Shown one piece after another: positions 11,331 through 23,400 of a stretch of DNA of 64,000 bases. Source of the DNA: Sipunculus nudus (lineage: Eukaryota; Annelida; Sipuncula; Golfingiida; Sipunculidae). A model generated the notes under the pieces. It saw nothing but the letters and a program-made list of their open reading frames with translations, searched no databases and was not told the origin of the DNA. Position 1 is the first letter of the stretch. Every line of letters starts with the position of its first letter. The stretch is from NCBI GenBank assembly GCA_026874595.1, contig CM049318.1, forward strand, positions 28,236,956 to 28,300,955, given 5' to 3'. The position numbers and the translations under genes are program-made.

Positions 11331-12164
11331 TGCCCCCGCCACAAAGTGGCCGGGGCATATAGTTTTATCCATGTCCGTCATTCCGTCCTTCCGTCATTCC
11401 GAAATCAAACAGTTGTACGGACTTTTTTTCGCAATGCCAGCAGATATTGGCCTAATTTTTGGTGTGTGGGCAGATATAGACCAGTTACAGATCGAGTTCG
11501 CGTTTCGTCCCGGTTGACCTACTTTAGACCGTTTTTGGCTCCTAAACTTAGAAAATTTCATGAAAAATAGAAATATTCATGACAGATATACATGTACGGA
11601 CTTTTTTTCGCAATGCCTGCAGATATTGGCCTGATTTTTGGTGTGTCAGCAGATATAGACCAGTTACAGATTTAGTTCACGTTTCGTCCTGGTTGACCTA
11701 CTTTTGACCGTTTTACGGCTCCTGAACATAGAAAATTTCATGAAAAATATGAAATTTCATGACAAATATACATGTATGGACTTTTTTTCGCAGTGCCTGC
11801 AGATATTGGCCTGATTTTTGGTGTGTGGACAGATATAGACCAGTTACAGATCGAGTTCGCGTTTCGTCCTGGTTTACCTACTTTTGACCGTTTTACATCT
11901 CCTGAACATAGAAAACTTCATGAAAAATATGAAATTTCATGACAAATACACATGTACGCACTTTTTTTTCGCAATGCCTGCAGATATTGGCCTGATTTTT
12001 GGTGTGTCGCCGGATATTGACCAGTTACAGATCGAGTTCGCGTTTTGTCCTGGTTGACCTACTTTTGACCATACGACACCTGAACTTAAAAAATTTTTCA
12101 AAATTTTACAAATGTTTCTAATTTGCCCAAGGCGGGGGCATTCGTCTCGTTCCGACACATCTAG
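11331..12164 (+). mobile_element. HINE-like element with 180-bp tandem core
   Basis: The first ten bases (TGCCCCCGCC) fold with the following GGCCGGGGCA and recur as the exact complement GGCGGGGGCA at 12131-12140. The element ends CTAG (12161-12164) before T. The core is four copies of a roughly 180-bp unit, recognisable by 'ggactttttttcgcaatgcc' near 11416, 11594, 11775 and 11955. It lies in intron 2 of the kinase-like gene, in sense orientation. It starts TG rather than the usual TC, and its 3' hairpin is weak. Confidence 0.75.
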
Positions 12165-12276
12165 TTTTTTTTTAATTCTAGATGATCTTTCATAAAATTT
12201 CAGTTTTCATTTTTTTATTAATTTTCTAGGTTGATTTTTCATTTTTAAATGGTAAATGAATCTATTTTCTTTGTAG

Positions 12277-12387
12277 AATTTGGACTTTCCACTTCAAGGA
12301 ACCTGCTTGACTGAAAACAAAAGTCAAGGAAAGAACGGGCGAGTGTTCCGAGTGAAAAACGGAGGAAGTGACATCATAGCCAAGTTT
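12277..12387 (+). CDS. Kinase-like gene, coding exon 3: N-lobe, Gly loop and Lys218
   Basis: This phase 0-0 exon lies between TTTGTAG and TTT/GTAAGT. It encodes the start of the kinase fold: the loop G200-K-N-G203-R-V205-F corresponds to GxGxxG with the first and second glycines recognisable, and I-I-A-K218-F to the VAIK lysine that orients ATP phosphates. The loop is atypical in its extra Asn/Lys/Gln content. The assignment rests on spacing to the following exons. Confidence 0.85.
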
Positions 12388-12561
12388 GTAAGTGTGTTAT
12401 GGTTTTCCTTGAAATATTAGTGCAATGGTTAAAGTGATGTTAAATGCAGCTTAGGTCATTGTAAATTTTGTCTTTATGAGGTTAAATATTTAATGACTGT
12501 TGGAAGACTGCAGTGTAGATGTTAAATGTTCCATATCAACTGCTAGGCTTTTAAGGTGTTT

Positions 12562-12800
12562 AGCTCAGCTGACTGTAAATCTACTGGGCTATAGCAATGG
12601 CCTTATATCATTGTTGTCCAAATGTCAATCTGACTGTTTCATGTTAGATAGGTGTCCATCTCTCCATTAGAGTTGTAGGACCCTCCAGATTTCAAATATG
12701 ATCTGCCAATAAATATAGAAAGGTTCTCCTACCAAACCTATAACTAGGTCACTGCAACCTCATTTTTTGAGAAAGCCAAAATCTGTGTTTTACATTGAAA
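12562..12800 (+). mobile_element. Partial AGCTCAGCTGAC-family element
   Basis: The family's 5' terminus (AGCTCAGCTGAC, then a diverged hairpin arm 'ctgggctatagc') is recognisable. The body decays within about 240 bp and no 3' terminus is present before the next exon. Similar 5' fragments occur at about 14829 and 15035. Confidence 0.5.
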
Positions 12801-12914
12801 ATGTAATGTTCCTCTTCCTGATCTGTCAGTATTCTAATTTTTGAAATTGCAAATTCATGTCTGGTAGATGTTTGGGATGTCAGTGTGCTTCATAGTGATC
12901 TATTATTTTTGTAG

Positions 12915-13056
12915 GTGCGCAGGGATAATTTTAGATTCAGTGAGGTGTTGGTGCCTCTCCTGTACTATAATCCAGGCCTGGTGCACATACTGGGGGTTTA
13001 TGTGGATGGTGATGAGATGGGGAACGAGTTTGTCGTTATCCTACAAGAAGATGCAG
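12915..13056 (+). CDS. Kinase-like gene, coding exon 4: helix C to hinge
   Basis: The exon starts after TTTTTGTAG and ends GCAG/GTAATA (phase 1). The segment reads as helix C (F-S-E229-V-L, the Glu that pairs with Lys218), beta-4 (V-H-I-L-G-V-Y-V) and beta-5 into the hinge (F-V-V-I-L-Q-E-D-A). The next constitutive exon resumes in phase directly after the hinge. Confidence 0.85.
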
Positions 13057-13456
13057 GTAATAAGATAAGATAAGATTTATTAACCCCAGGCATGAAAATG
13101 TAAAGGTATAAACATGAGAGTAAGTTTAAAGAGTTGTAACAAGGTTCTTACGTGATAAGGTTTATGTTACTTTTATAAAAGTATTCCCTAGTTCATTGTA
13201 CTTCGGAGTTATACAAGGATGAAACATTTGCCGAACATTGTGGGCACAGGATAGAATGTATCCTGAAGATTATGGCATTGAAAAGTTGAGTGGGAGGTCA
13301 AGGTCTGAATCCTGGTTGTCCTGAAAGGTAAGTTGAATAAATCTTGATAAAACTGCAGATTTGTTGACAAGACATAGTTACATCAGGTGAAGACTTCTGG
13401 ATTGTTGCATATGAGAACCTGAAATCCAGAAGGCTTGATAATCATGTATCATACTA

Positions 13457-13894
13457 CAGTGGAGCGCTGTTCACCTGAACATGTATCTCAAGGGACAAGG
13501 TTTTTTTTCGGAAAAATGAACGTTTGGATAAATGGTCATTTGTAAAGTAACATTGTAGCATCAATGTCGACAGCCTATTCCTAGTGGCACAGTGTTAGGG
13601 ACTTAGGTTAGCTTTCAGATTTATTAAAAAGGGACAAGAACAGAATAATATGTGAAATTTACTTGTTTACTTATATAGAACATTAATAACACTGAAGTAC
13701 ATTTGCCAGTTAATCTCTCACCAAACATGAGGATATCTGCTGGGAGTAAATACACATGCAAAGATCTATTATTCTGCTACAATAAATATTATTTCAGATA
13801 CCCAAAGTTTGATTTAAAAAATGGGATAAATGGTCAAAATTTTGGTTCTCAAGTTTTAATTATAAATGGTGCTAAGATGAACGGTCCTGCGCTG
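13457..13894. mobile_element. TA-flanked, pogo/Tigger-like MITE
   Basis: The left end CAGTGGAGCGCTGTTCA and the complement of the right end (TGAACGGTCCTGCGCTG) match at about 14 of 19 positions including the flanking TA. Both ends are bordered by TA. Internal 'ggataaatggtc' motifs are repeated near each end. Non-coding, 438 bp, in intron 4. Confidence 0.6.
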
Positions 13895-14550
13895 TATATG
13901 GTTATCATCATTCAAAGGAACTCTCAAGATGAAACAAAGATTGCTCATTATCATTCACTGTTTTCTGTACTGTATCTACCCTGGTGGTAGGGGTGTTCAG
14001 GCTTTCAGCATTGGTCAGGTGTGGCTGATGCTGCTCTCCGGACTGCTCACCCAGCTCCTGGTCCCTTTTCAAAATTTCTTTGGTCATAATAATATCAGTA
14101 CACCCTACTGTTGAGAATCACCCATAATTGCATGATCATTCATGGGTAAAAATCGGTTGACTTCTACTGACAGATAGTCAGAAATAATTGGGTCGTTTAC
14201 AGGTATGAACTTAAGTACCATACATAGAAAGGTACATCATCTCAACTAATATGTAGGCCTACAATCAGGCTAATTAAATCATAATTCTATTAACTTCATA
14301 TCAATATAGTAAACTTGTGAATTAAGCTTTTTTAGTTAACATAGACTTTTCTCTAGTTTGCTTACATAATGTAAATAAAAGCAAATATTTCCTTATCACA
14401 AAGCCTAAATTACCTTAAAAAATTGTAATCGTTTATAGCATTGCAAGATTGATCATTGGGTCGTTTGCATCAACCCAACTGATCACTGATTACAATTGAT
14501 TGTTAGCCCATCACTGATACACTCCTCATCTATCCACTTAAATGTTCCAG

Positions 14551-14640
14551 AGGGAGCTGGCTCAGCCCAGTCTCCAGCAGAGTCAACAGTACAGCCTTTG
14601 GCACCATCTATCCCTTCTTTGGGTAGCTCAGGTTACCTAG
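14551..14640 (+). CDS. Possible cassette exon of the kinase-like gene
   Basis: A pyrimidine-rich tract ending TTCCAG precedes a frame that stays open when entered in phase 1 from the hinge exon. It can leave in phase 1 at CTAG/GTAGCA (14640) or TCAG/GTTACC (14631). Inclusion would add about 27-30 Ser/Pro/Ala/Gln-rich residues exactly between hinge and C-lobe without shifting the frame. The donors are not strong and the segment is low-complexity, so this may be a decoy. Confidence 0.3.
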   Translation, partial: RELAQPSLQQSQQYSLWHHLSLLWVAQVT

Positions 14641-15271
14641 GTAGCATACCCGGCAAAATCCCCTTGAATAAGGTCAGCCAAATAGGCACTGAATAATTAA
14701 TGAAATGCTGTGTGAAATCCTTGTCTCTGTACAATAATCCATTTGCAAATAATTTGGATGTCTAATAACTGCATAACTTCAAAAACATTGGTTTCATATA
14801 CTCTTTTATACTTGCAATGGTTTATTTTTAGCTCAGCTGATTCTAACAGTGATAGATCTTTGCCCAACATACTTTGGTCCTGTATCTGTCCAGCTGTTTG
14901 CAGGACACAAAATGTGACCAATACAGGTACTTGTGAAATCTCATTGAAGCCCCAAGTAAGGTTTCGATTCCATTGTTAAGGCTGCTGAACAAAATTTCTT
15001 TTGTACCAGAAAATTAAAATAGATAAGTTATTTTTAGCTCAGATGACTAAATTATCTGAGCCATAGTGATCACCCTTTGTCTGTCTTCTGTCTGGGTGCA
15101 CAAATTGTAACTGTTGAACTTGGAAACTTTTAACTTTACTTCAGTAGAGGTCTTTAAAATTACTTCACAGTGGCCTATATTCTGTCAGCTATGAGAGAAA
15201 AAACATGATTTTGAGCAGCCTAGAAGTCAGACAGGGCATCAGTCTTAACCATTGGAACTAAAAACTTATTA

Positions 15272-16461
15272 CAGTCAAACCTGTGTAATGTGACTACCTT
15301 GGGGACTTGGCTCAAATGGTCATAATAGACAGGTGGTCTTATTAAACAGGTCCTGAAAATTTAGGAACTGCACAAATCTAGATGACATATGTATAACAGT
15401 AGTAGAGATATTAGACCACCTTTTTGACTATCAGTTAGATAGATATTTTGTAAAAAGGAAAGATCTTTCATGTTAAATGTATTTTGTAATTATGTACTTA
15501 CACATGTATATGTGTAATTTTATGTGCATGCTGATATATGAATGAAATGAATTTCAGTTGAATTATGTGCTGATATATGAATGAAATGAATTTAAGTTGA
15601 TTAAAGTGTTATTTAAAGCTTGCGGCGTCTCATCCCTTGGCTCTCAGCCATCAGAATGAGCTTTAAGTTCTAATTCATGACGAGTCGGTCTTGCTGGTGT
15701 GATCATGGGAGTTATTTTACCGATAACATCTGTGTGACAGCAATTTACAGCAATACAGTAAAAGTGACAAAATACAAATTGAAAATTTACAAAATACAAA
15801 TTGAGGGTTTTATGTGAACCAGTCATTTGCTAAATGCATTCTGATAAGGTACTATTCAAACTTATATTTATAGAGGTTCTTCTGACATGGCAAATGTGAA
15901 CCTTTCAAAATTGTGTGATGACACGACTAATTATTTACATCACCTGCTTCTTAAGAACATCATAGGTCATTCAATCTTTTTATTAAAGCCTTTCATGTTA
16001 TGCACTGAATGGATTAAAGACAAACTAAGGGGGCAAAGATCAAAGATTAACTTCAGGGGACCTGTATTTGTGTGAATTAGTAAGTCATGTGAGGCAGTCA
16101 CATGGCCCAGCTGGTGGCAAGTGTCCAGGGAAAACATGAGCCTGTGTTTGATACATTAATACACCAATAAAACAAACTGTGAGCCCATACAAGTGACAGC
16201 ATAGGCATAGGCAATCAACTGACTGGTCAGCCTTAGTCAAGAATTTGCTAAAAGAGTGCCTGCATTAGGCAGGTCAAATTATTAGTTATTTTATCACTTT
16301 GGTCAGAAAACACTGCTCATAATCTGTAACAGCCAGGTTGTTGTATTTCACAGGGTTCACCTATAGATAATATAATAAAATTTTGAAAGGGACTGATATT
16401 TAGTGGTCAGAATAGCAAGTTGCCTGCATTTTACAGGTGGTCGTTCAGACAGGTTAGACTG
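15272..16461. mobile_element. TA-flanked TIR element, pogo/Tigger-like, non-autonomous
   Basis: The terminus CAGTCAAACCTGTGTAATG and the complement of the right terminus (CAGTCTAACCTGTCTGAAC) share about 20 of 26 positions. TA flanks both ends (15270-15271, 16462-16463). 'acaggtggtc'-type boxes are repeated beneath both termini. A 39-bp tandem duplication (near 15531 and 15570) and an unrelated AT-rich body fill the 1.19 kb; no transposase frame is left. Confidence 0.65.
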
Positions 16462-16783
16462 TACTTAATATCCAGGCAGGTCAAAGGCCAGTTTCCTAAG
16501 AAACCTGTGAAACGGCCGTGTTTCACTCACACATGAGTGCGCCTTTCGGGGCTCCTCGGTGGTATGATTACCAACCCATGGCCCGCAGGTGCAGTAGTCA
16601 CCAGGTCTGGTTAACGCTAGGATATAAAAAGTGAGAGGAAACATGTGATACTGCCCTGTCAGGTAGTCCGAAACTGGAATGGAAATCTGCAGATGTACAT
16701 ATACTTAGTTAAGCTAGCATTAAAAAATGGAGGCGGTTACCTCCAACAAAAAAATATTAAAAAAAAAAAAAAACCTGAAATAA

Positions 16784-17403
16784 GGTCACTGGGACCTTCG
16801 TCTCTAAGTTCAGATCAACTGGAATAGAAATATATTGTTAACACTTACTTTTGAATCACTCAATTATATTTTATGAAATTTGATACATGAAATTTTTCTA
16901 CCAAAATCTCAGAAGTGTTTGTAAACCGGTGACCTTGACCTTCATCTTCAAGGTCAAATCAGCAGAAGTAGAAATATTTTGTTCAATTTCATGCTATAAC
17001 TTTTGAACCACACAAAATATTTTCATAAAATTTTACAAATGAAATCATTCTACCACAGTCTCAGATGTGTTTGAAAACTGATGACCTTTACTTCATCTTC
17101 AAGTCAAATTAGCAGATATAGACATTTTTTGTGAACACTGACTTTGAACCACTCAGTATTTTTGTTGACATTTAATACATGAATTGTTTCTACTTAAATC
17201 TCAGATGAGTTAAAAAAAACTGGTGACCTTGACCTTTTATCTTTATGGTCAAATCTTATGAAACTTCAGAATTTTGTAAACCCTAAAATTTTTTAGTAGT
17301 CAATTTTATATCCTCAATATTTTGGATGCAAAACCCATGAGGAGGAGAGACATCTTTCAGTTTTTGCAATGCTTGAATTGCTTTTATGGCAAATGCAACC
17401 TAG
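16784..17403 (+). mobile_element. Truncated HINE-like element with about 145-bp monomers
   Basis: Three to four degenerate copies of a 'gaccttgaccttcatcttcaaggtcaaat..ataacttttgaaccac' unit recur about every 140-152 bp. The 3' end reads 'gaggagagacatctttcag..gcaatgc..gcaacCTAG' (CTAG 17400-17403). This matches the terminus of the element ending at 62523, so both belong to one family. The 5' end is lost. Confidence 0.6.
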
Positions 17404-18585
17404 TGTCATGGCTCATGGGCTTCTTGTTTTGATTGACAAATAGTAGTTATATCTCTGCTATCATATATTTTGTATTTTCTCATATAGCTGATCTGTTGTA
17501 CTTCATCCACCCATCTGGACATGTAAGCATCCACAGTTGAAACATAATTGTTATTCTTAGAACATAATTCTCAAAAAAAAATTTTTGAGAATTTCATGAC
17601 AGTTGAACAATTTTAAGTAAAAATGCAGTCATATATGTTGAATAATGCTCCAGTCATATATGGCTATATGATGACTGAGTCAGCTGTCAAACTAGAAACA
17701 TAAAACACTTAACCAAGAGGGCCTCAAAGCCATCCTAGATCTATGCTGGTAAAGGTCATTTGGTACTGTAATTATGAGAGCTGAAAATGACTAATCAACT
17801 TGTCTACCCTCAACTCCTCTATCAGTGCAGTTGACTAGTCAACTAGTCAAATATTTGATACAGTAACTGACAGACAGTAAGTATATAGGATTATAAACAT
17901 TCTTTGGTAGTCTTTCTTTGCTGTTATATGCTCATAAACTCGTAATAAATAGCAAAGGTAAGTCCTCCCACGAACCAATGTAAATAATTCTATGTACAGG
18001 TATCATACAATTCAATATACTTAGTAGTCTCTTTGAAACCTGTTGCATCTCATAAGAACTGTAACCATGTTAATTAAGAACTGAAACCATACTACTCTGT
18101 GTATATACAGATTTTGATTGCTTATTGGAATTATTTACAAAGTAAAATCTTGTGTTCTTGTGGGTTTTCTTTAATGAGTACAAATGTGTTGGGTATGAGA
18201 AGAATCTGACCTGTTAAGGTTTGGACAGTCCACAAATCAGAATATAAACTTAAATGTATGGCCTATGTGCATAGATTTGGCCTCCTTTGATTATACATTC
18301 CATAAATGTAATAACCCAGGGATGAAATATTAAGTCAGTTACACAGAAATGTAATTCAGTACACCAACACTGAGTCTTAGATAGCCAATTTCTTCTGGAG
18401 TATAAACTTTCATTTCTGCCTGATAGCAAAAGGTCGAGCATTTAACTTCAAAGAAAAGTGACTAGTCAACTGCAAATTGACTTTTTGTCACAACTCATTG
18501 GTTCTGAAAAAAATACTCATTACAGCCCAAGTAAATATGTAACAAGGTATATGTATATTTGCATATATGTTTTATTTATTTACAG
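17404..18585 (+). other. Intron sequence, nothing recognised
   Basis: AT-rich intron of the kinase-like gene without clear repeats or open frames of coding character, up to the acceptor TTATTTACAG of the next exon. Confidence 0.5.
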
Positions 18586-18714
18586 GTAAAAATTTGGATC
18601 AAAGATTCAAAGGCAAACCCATTGGGGAGTGCAACCTGAAGAAAATCTTGAGACAAATTCTTAAATCACTAGTCCAGCTTGACCTGCAAGGTGTAACATT
18701 GGGGGACATAAAAC
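18586..18714 (+). CDS. Kinase-like gene, coding exon 5: catalytic loop
   Basis: The exon enters in phase 1, completing a glycine after the hinge, and leaves at AAAAC/GTAAGT in phase 1. It covers helices D and E (L-K-K-I-L-R-Q-I-L-K-S-L-V-Q-L) and the catalytic loop V-T-L-G-D307-I-K309, completed by P-P-N312 in the next exon. The His-Arg of HRD is replaced by Leu-Gly, but the proton-acceptor Asp and the phosphate-binding Lys remain. The frame runs open beyond the donor, but that extension is intron and transposon sequence. Confidence 0.9.
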
Positions 18715-18803
18715 GTAAGTTCTCTATAAGCTTTGCATATTCTTGCCTGCGCCAGGAGGATACGCAGTCTTCTCTGTTTGTGATTTGTTTGTGTGCATTT
18801 TTT

Positions 18804-19591
18804 GCTCAGCTGACTTTAAGTCATCTGAGCTATAGTTATGGTCCATTATCCGTCTGTCCGTCTGTCTGTCCATCCATTAGACCTTTTGAAACTGTTAGAC
18901 CTATGAATCTAAAATTTGGCATTTTTTTAGATGATGTAATAAAAAATGAGGATGTAATGCAAACATTTGCCTCAGGGAGATAAAATTATCAGCTTTGTTT
19001 GTCTACCAGTCTGTCTGTCCATTTCTAAGTATTTACTAATTGGGAATGAACTTTTAATCTTGTAATTAAGTACTGTTGAATTAAGTGAATACTCTGTGTA
19101 CATACAGAAATGTTGTAACTCCCAACATTCCCCCCCTCCTCCCCCCCCCCCCCACACACACACACACCCATCAAATCCTTGCACCTGTGGACTGGGTATG
19201 TTGATTGTATTGCAGCTGTATACACTTTATAAAATAAAAATCTATATTGAATAATATATTGTAAAAATAGATCTAATTGAACATATGTGTAAATTGCTGA
19301 ACTGACAACAGTTTATCAATAAGGCAAGTAATGGTCACGATAATAGTTTAGATCTTATGCTCCCAAACTGCTCACATGGTTCAGTTTCAACATTAGGAAA
19401 CACATGGTCAGGTCACAAAATAATATTTGCAACAATTTCTAACTCATCAGTACAAACCAATCATATAAACCAACCATGGCCTTCTGGTATATTACCACTT
19501 CATCTCAGACTTTATCTCAATTTGATATTATTTTATGTTTTTACCTTCAAGGTCAATTTCAGCTGAGCGGCAGTGACCCATGGTTCCCTTG
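18804..19591 (+). mobile_element. AGCTCAGCTGAC-family HINE-like element, complete
   Basis: It starts GCTCAGCTGACTTTAAGTC and folds with ATCTGAGC. The complement of the first arm, TCAGCTGAGC, recurs at 19559-19568, followed by a small GACCCATGGTTC hairpin and the end CTTG (19588-19591). A GTCCGTCTGTCC-type microsatellite follows the head, and a C-run plus (CA)n lies near 19132-19168. Same layout as the other Helentron-like elements but with CTTG instead of CTAG. Confidence 0.65.
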
Positions 19592-20441
19592 ATTTGTGTC
19601 TGATCCTTAGAATGCAGTTTTCTAGTTTATTTAATTTTAACTTTAAAAAAAATGATAAAAAACACAGGGATAGAACACAATCTAGTTGTTAAGGCTATGG
19701 ACTTTGGAGCAAACCTTTCCAGTATCATAAAGGCACATCTTAAAATCTTGATAAACCTCAAGAGATAAATTTCAGAGTCTAAATGACACGTTATGACTCT
19801 TAGTCAGTGCATACAATATCTGAATTTCTGAGAACATAAATTCATTATTCATATTTGGTTCTCTTCATTCTCATTAGAAAGACAGTGCCACCTACAGTGC
19901 ATGGACCCATTCAAAAAAACACAACATTAAAAAACCTCATTGGCTGTCCATGAGTCTTTTAAATTGAACTAAATAATGAAAATGACTTATCCAATTAGAG
20001 AGCTGAATCATTTATATTTGTGTAAATATTCATTAGAGAATAGTCCAAGGTCATCTTTCATTGAGATAATGCAAGGAGACCTATCCTGATATCTTTAAAG
20101 AGGATTATCAGTAAGACATGTCAAGTTACAGCTGGTAGGTCATTTAAATATGTTTCATTAAAAGAGAAACACATTTCTGAAATTTTGTTATACTTTGATT
20201 GATTAATCACTGAACAGACCACATCAAAAGAAACTTAATGATAGGTGGTGCTGATTAACATATCTAACAACCTCATACTAGATGCAGTTCCACCACCTTG
20301 TCTAAAGACATTACTGATGACATATAGATGGAATATTGATTATGAATATAATCCAATTTATATGGATACCCATAGTAACTTTATTGTTAAGTGAAAAAAA
20401 AATTAACTGCAGTGAAAGTATAATGACCAAGCTTAATTGAA
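19592..20441 (+). other. Intron sequence, no feature seen
   Basis: AT-rich intronic DNA with no shared repeat or coding signal that I can support. A weak SINE-like 'gttaaggctatggactttggagc' stretch occurs near 19690. Confidence 0.4.
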
Positions 20442-23400
20442 TCCCCAGACAAAGTCGGGGGATACTATGTTTTCATCTCGGTCCCGCCGCCGCCGCCGCA
20501 TATAAATCTTGTTGGCACGATAACCAAAAAAATATTTCACGGAACTTTACCAAACTTGGTATATGTATAGATATGTGAGCATTATAAGTCAAAAACTAAT
20601 GGACAGATTTCTTTTATATTATGCATATACATAGGTATGGGTTATGGGATTATGTTTATTTAAATTTGGGTCATGACCTTTCCTATGATAGTGGCCTTGA
20701 CCTTGAATATTGCCATATATGGTGAAAATCACACACCTCTTATGATATCTCCAGTGTTGATAGCCATATGGATTTCAAACATGACTTATGTATGGCCCAC
20801 CACTAAAGTAAGAACCCTATAGGTTCTAGGGTCCAAAGGTCAAGGTCAATGGACTGGCATTTTAAAAGATACTGTGGATGCATTTTAAGCCAAACTTTCA
20901 TCCTAGGTCTTCCATCTTGAATATATAGCTCACTTGCCAATAGTGGATGATCCATATAAATTTTGGGGTCACAAGGTCAAGGGTCAAGGCCACAGGAGCT
21001 ATCTGTCCAAAAATTAGTTTCTGGATGATAATTCCTGCTTTTATTGATGTATGGATTTCAAACTTGACTGGTATATGTCCCATTGGAAAAGCAAGCCCCA
21101 AATCGATTTTGGGGTCATGAGGTCAAAGGTCAAGGTCATAGGACACATCTTTAAAAAGATTGTGGATGCATATCAGCCAAACATTTCATCTCATATCTTT
21201 CATCTTGCACATATAGTTCACCTGCCAAGAGAGGAAGAACCCTATCAATTTTGAGGTCACAAGGTCAAAGGTGAAGGTCACAGGAGCCATCTGTCCAAAA
21301 ATTAGTTTCTGGATGATAATTCCTGCTTTATTGATGTATGGATTTCAAACTTGACTTGTATTTGACCCATTGGAAAAGCAAGACCCGAATTGATTTTGGG
21401 GTCATGAGGTCAAAGGTCAAGGTTACAGGAAACCTCTTTAAAAAGATTGTTGATGCATTTTCAGCCAAACAATTCATCTCAGATCTTTCATCTTGCTCAT
21501 ATAGTTTACCTGCCAAGAGTGGAAGACCCCTATTAATTTTGAGGTCACAAGGTCAAAGGTGAAGGTCACAGGAGCCATCTGTCCAAAAATTGGTTTCTGG
21601 ATGATAATTCCTGCTTTTATTGATGTATGGATTTCAAACTTGACTTGTTTATGTCCCATTGGAAAAGCAAGACCCAAATTGATTTTGGGGTCATGAGGTC
21701 AAAGGTCAAGGTCACAGGACACATCTTTAAAAAGATGTGGATGCATTTTCAGCCAAACATTTCATATCAGATCTTTCATCTTGCACATATAGTTCACCTG
21801 CCAAGAGAGGAAGAACCCTATCAATTTTGAGGTCACAAGGTCAAAGGTGAAGGTCACAGGAGCCATCTGTCCAAAAATTAGTTTCTGGATGATAATTCCT
21901 TCTTTTATTGATGTATGGATTTCAAACTTGACTTGTATTTGACCCATTGGAAAAGCAAGACTTGAATTGATTTTGGGGTCATGAGGTCAAAGGTCAAGGT
22001 CACAGGAAACCTCTTTAAAAAGATGTGGATGCATTTTCAGGCAAACATTTCATCTCAGATCTTTCATCTTGCACATATAGTTCACCTGCCAAGAGAGGAA
22101 GAACCCTATCAATTTTGAGGTCACAAGGTCAAAGGTGAAGGTCACAGGAGCCATCTGTCCAAAAATTAGTTTCTGGATGATAATTCTTGCTTTTATTGAT
22201 GTATGGATTTCAAACTTGACTTGTTTATGTCCCATTGGAAAAGCAAGACCCAAATTGATTTTTGGGTCATGAGGTCAAAAGTCAAGGTCACAGGACACAT
22301 CTTTAAAAAGATGTGGATGCATTTTCAGGCAAACATTTCATCTCAGATCTTTCATCTTGCACATATAGTTCACCTGCCAAGAGAGGAAGAACACTATCAA
22401 TTTTGAGGTCACAAGGTCAAAGTTGAAGGTCACTCGAGCCATCTGTCCAAAAATTAGTTTCTGGATGATAATTCCTGCTTTATTTGATGTATGGATTTTA
22501 AACTTGACTTGTATTTGACCCATTGGAAAAGCAAGACCCAAATTGATTTTGGGGTCATGAGGTCAAAGGTCAAGGTTACAGGAAACCTCTTTAAAAAGAT
22601 TGTTGATGCATTTTCAGCCAAACAATTCATCTCAGATCTTTCATCTTGCTCATATAGTTTACCTGCCAAGAGTGGAAGACCCCTATCAATTTTGAGGTCA
22701 CAAGGTCAAAGGTGAAGGTCACAGGAGCCATCTGTCCAAAAATTGGTTTCTGGATGATAATTCCTGCTTTTATTGATGTATGGATTTCAGACTTGACTTG
22801 TTTATGTCCCATTGGAAAAGCAAGACTTGAATTGATTTTGGGGTCATGAGGTCAAAGGTCAAGGTCACAGGACACATCTTTAAAAAGATGTGGATGCATT
22901 TTCAGCCAAACATTTCATATCAGATCTTTCATCTTGCACATATAGTTCACCTGCCAAGAGAGGAAGAACCCTATCAATTTTGAGGTCACAAGGTCAAAGG
23001 TGAAGGTCACAGGAGCCATCTGTCCAAAAATTAGTTTCTGGATGATAATTCCTTCTTTTATTGATGTATGGATTTCAAACTTGACTTGTATTTGACCCAT
23101 TGGAAAAGCAAGACTTGAATTGATTTTGGGGTCATGAGGTCAAAGGTCAAGGTCACAGGAAACCTCTTTAAAAAGATGTGGATGCATTTTCAGGCAAACA
23201 TTTCATCTCAGATCTTTCATCTTGCACATATAGTTCACCTGCCAAGAGAGGAAGAACCCTATCAATTTTGAGGTCACAAGGTCAAAGGTGAAGGTCACAG
23301 GAGCCATCTGTCCAAAAATTAGTTTCTGGATGATAATTCTTGCTTTTATTGATGTATAGATTTCAAACTTGACTTGTTTATGTCCCATTGGAAAAGCAAG

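Noticed and set aside
18715-18983. Extension of the frame past kinase exon 5
   Set aside because: It runs over a consensus GTAAGT donor into the head of a transposable element (GTCCGTCTGTCC repeats).
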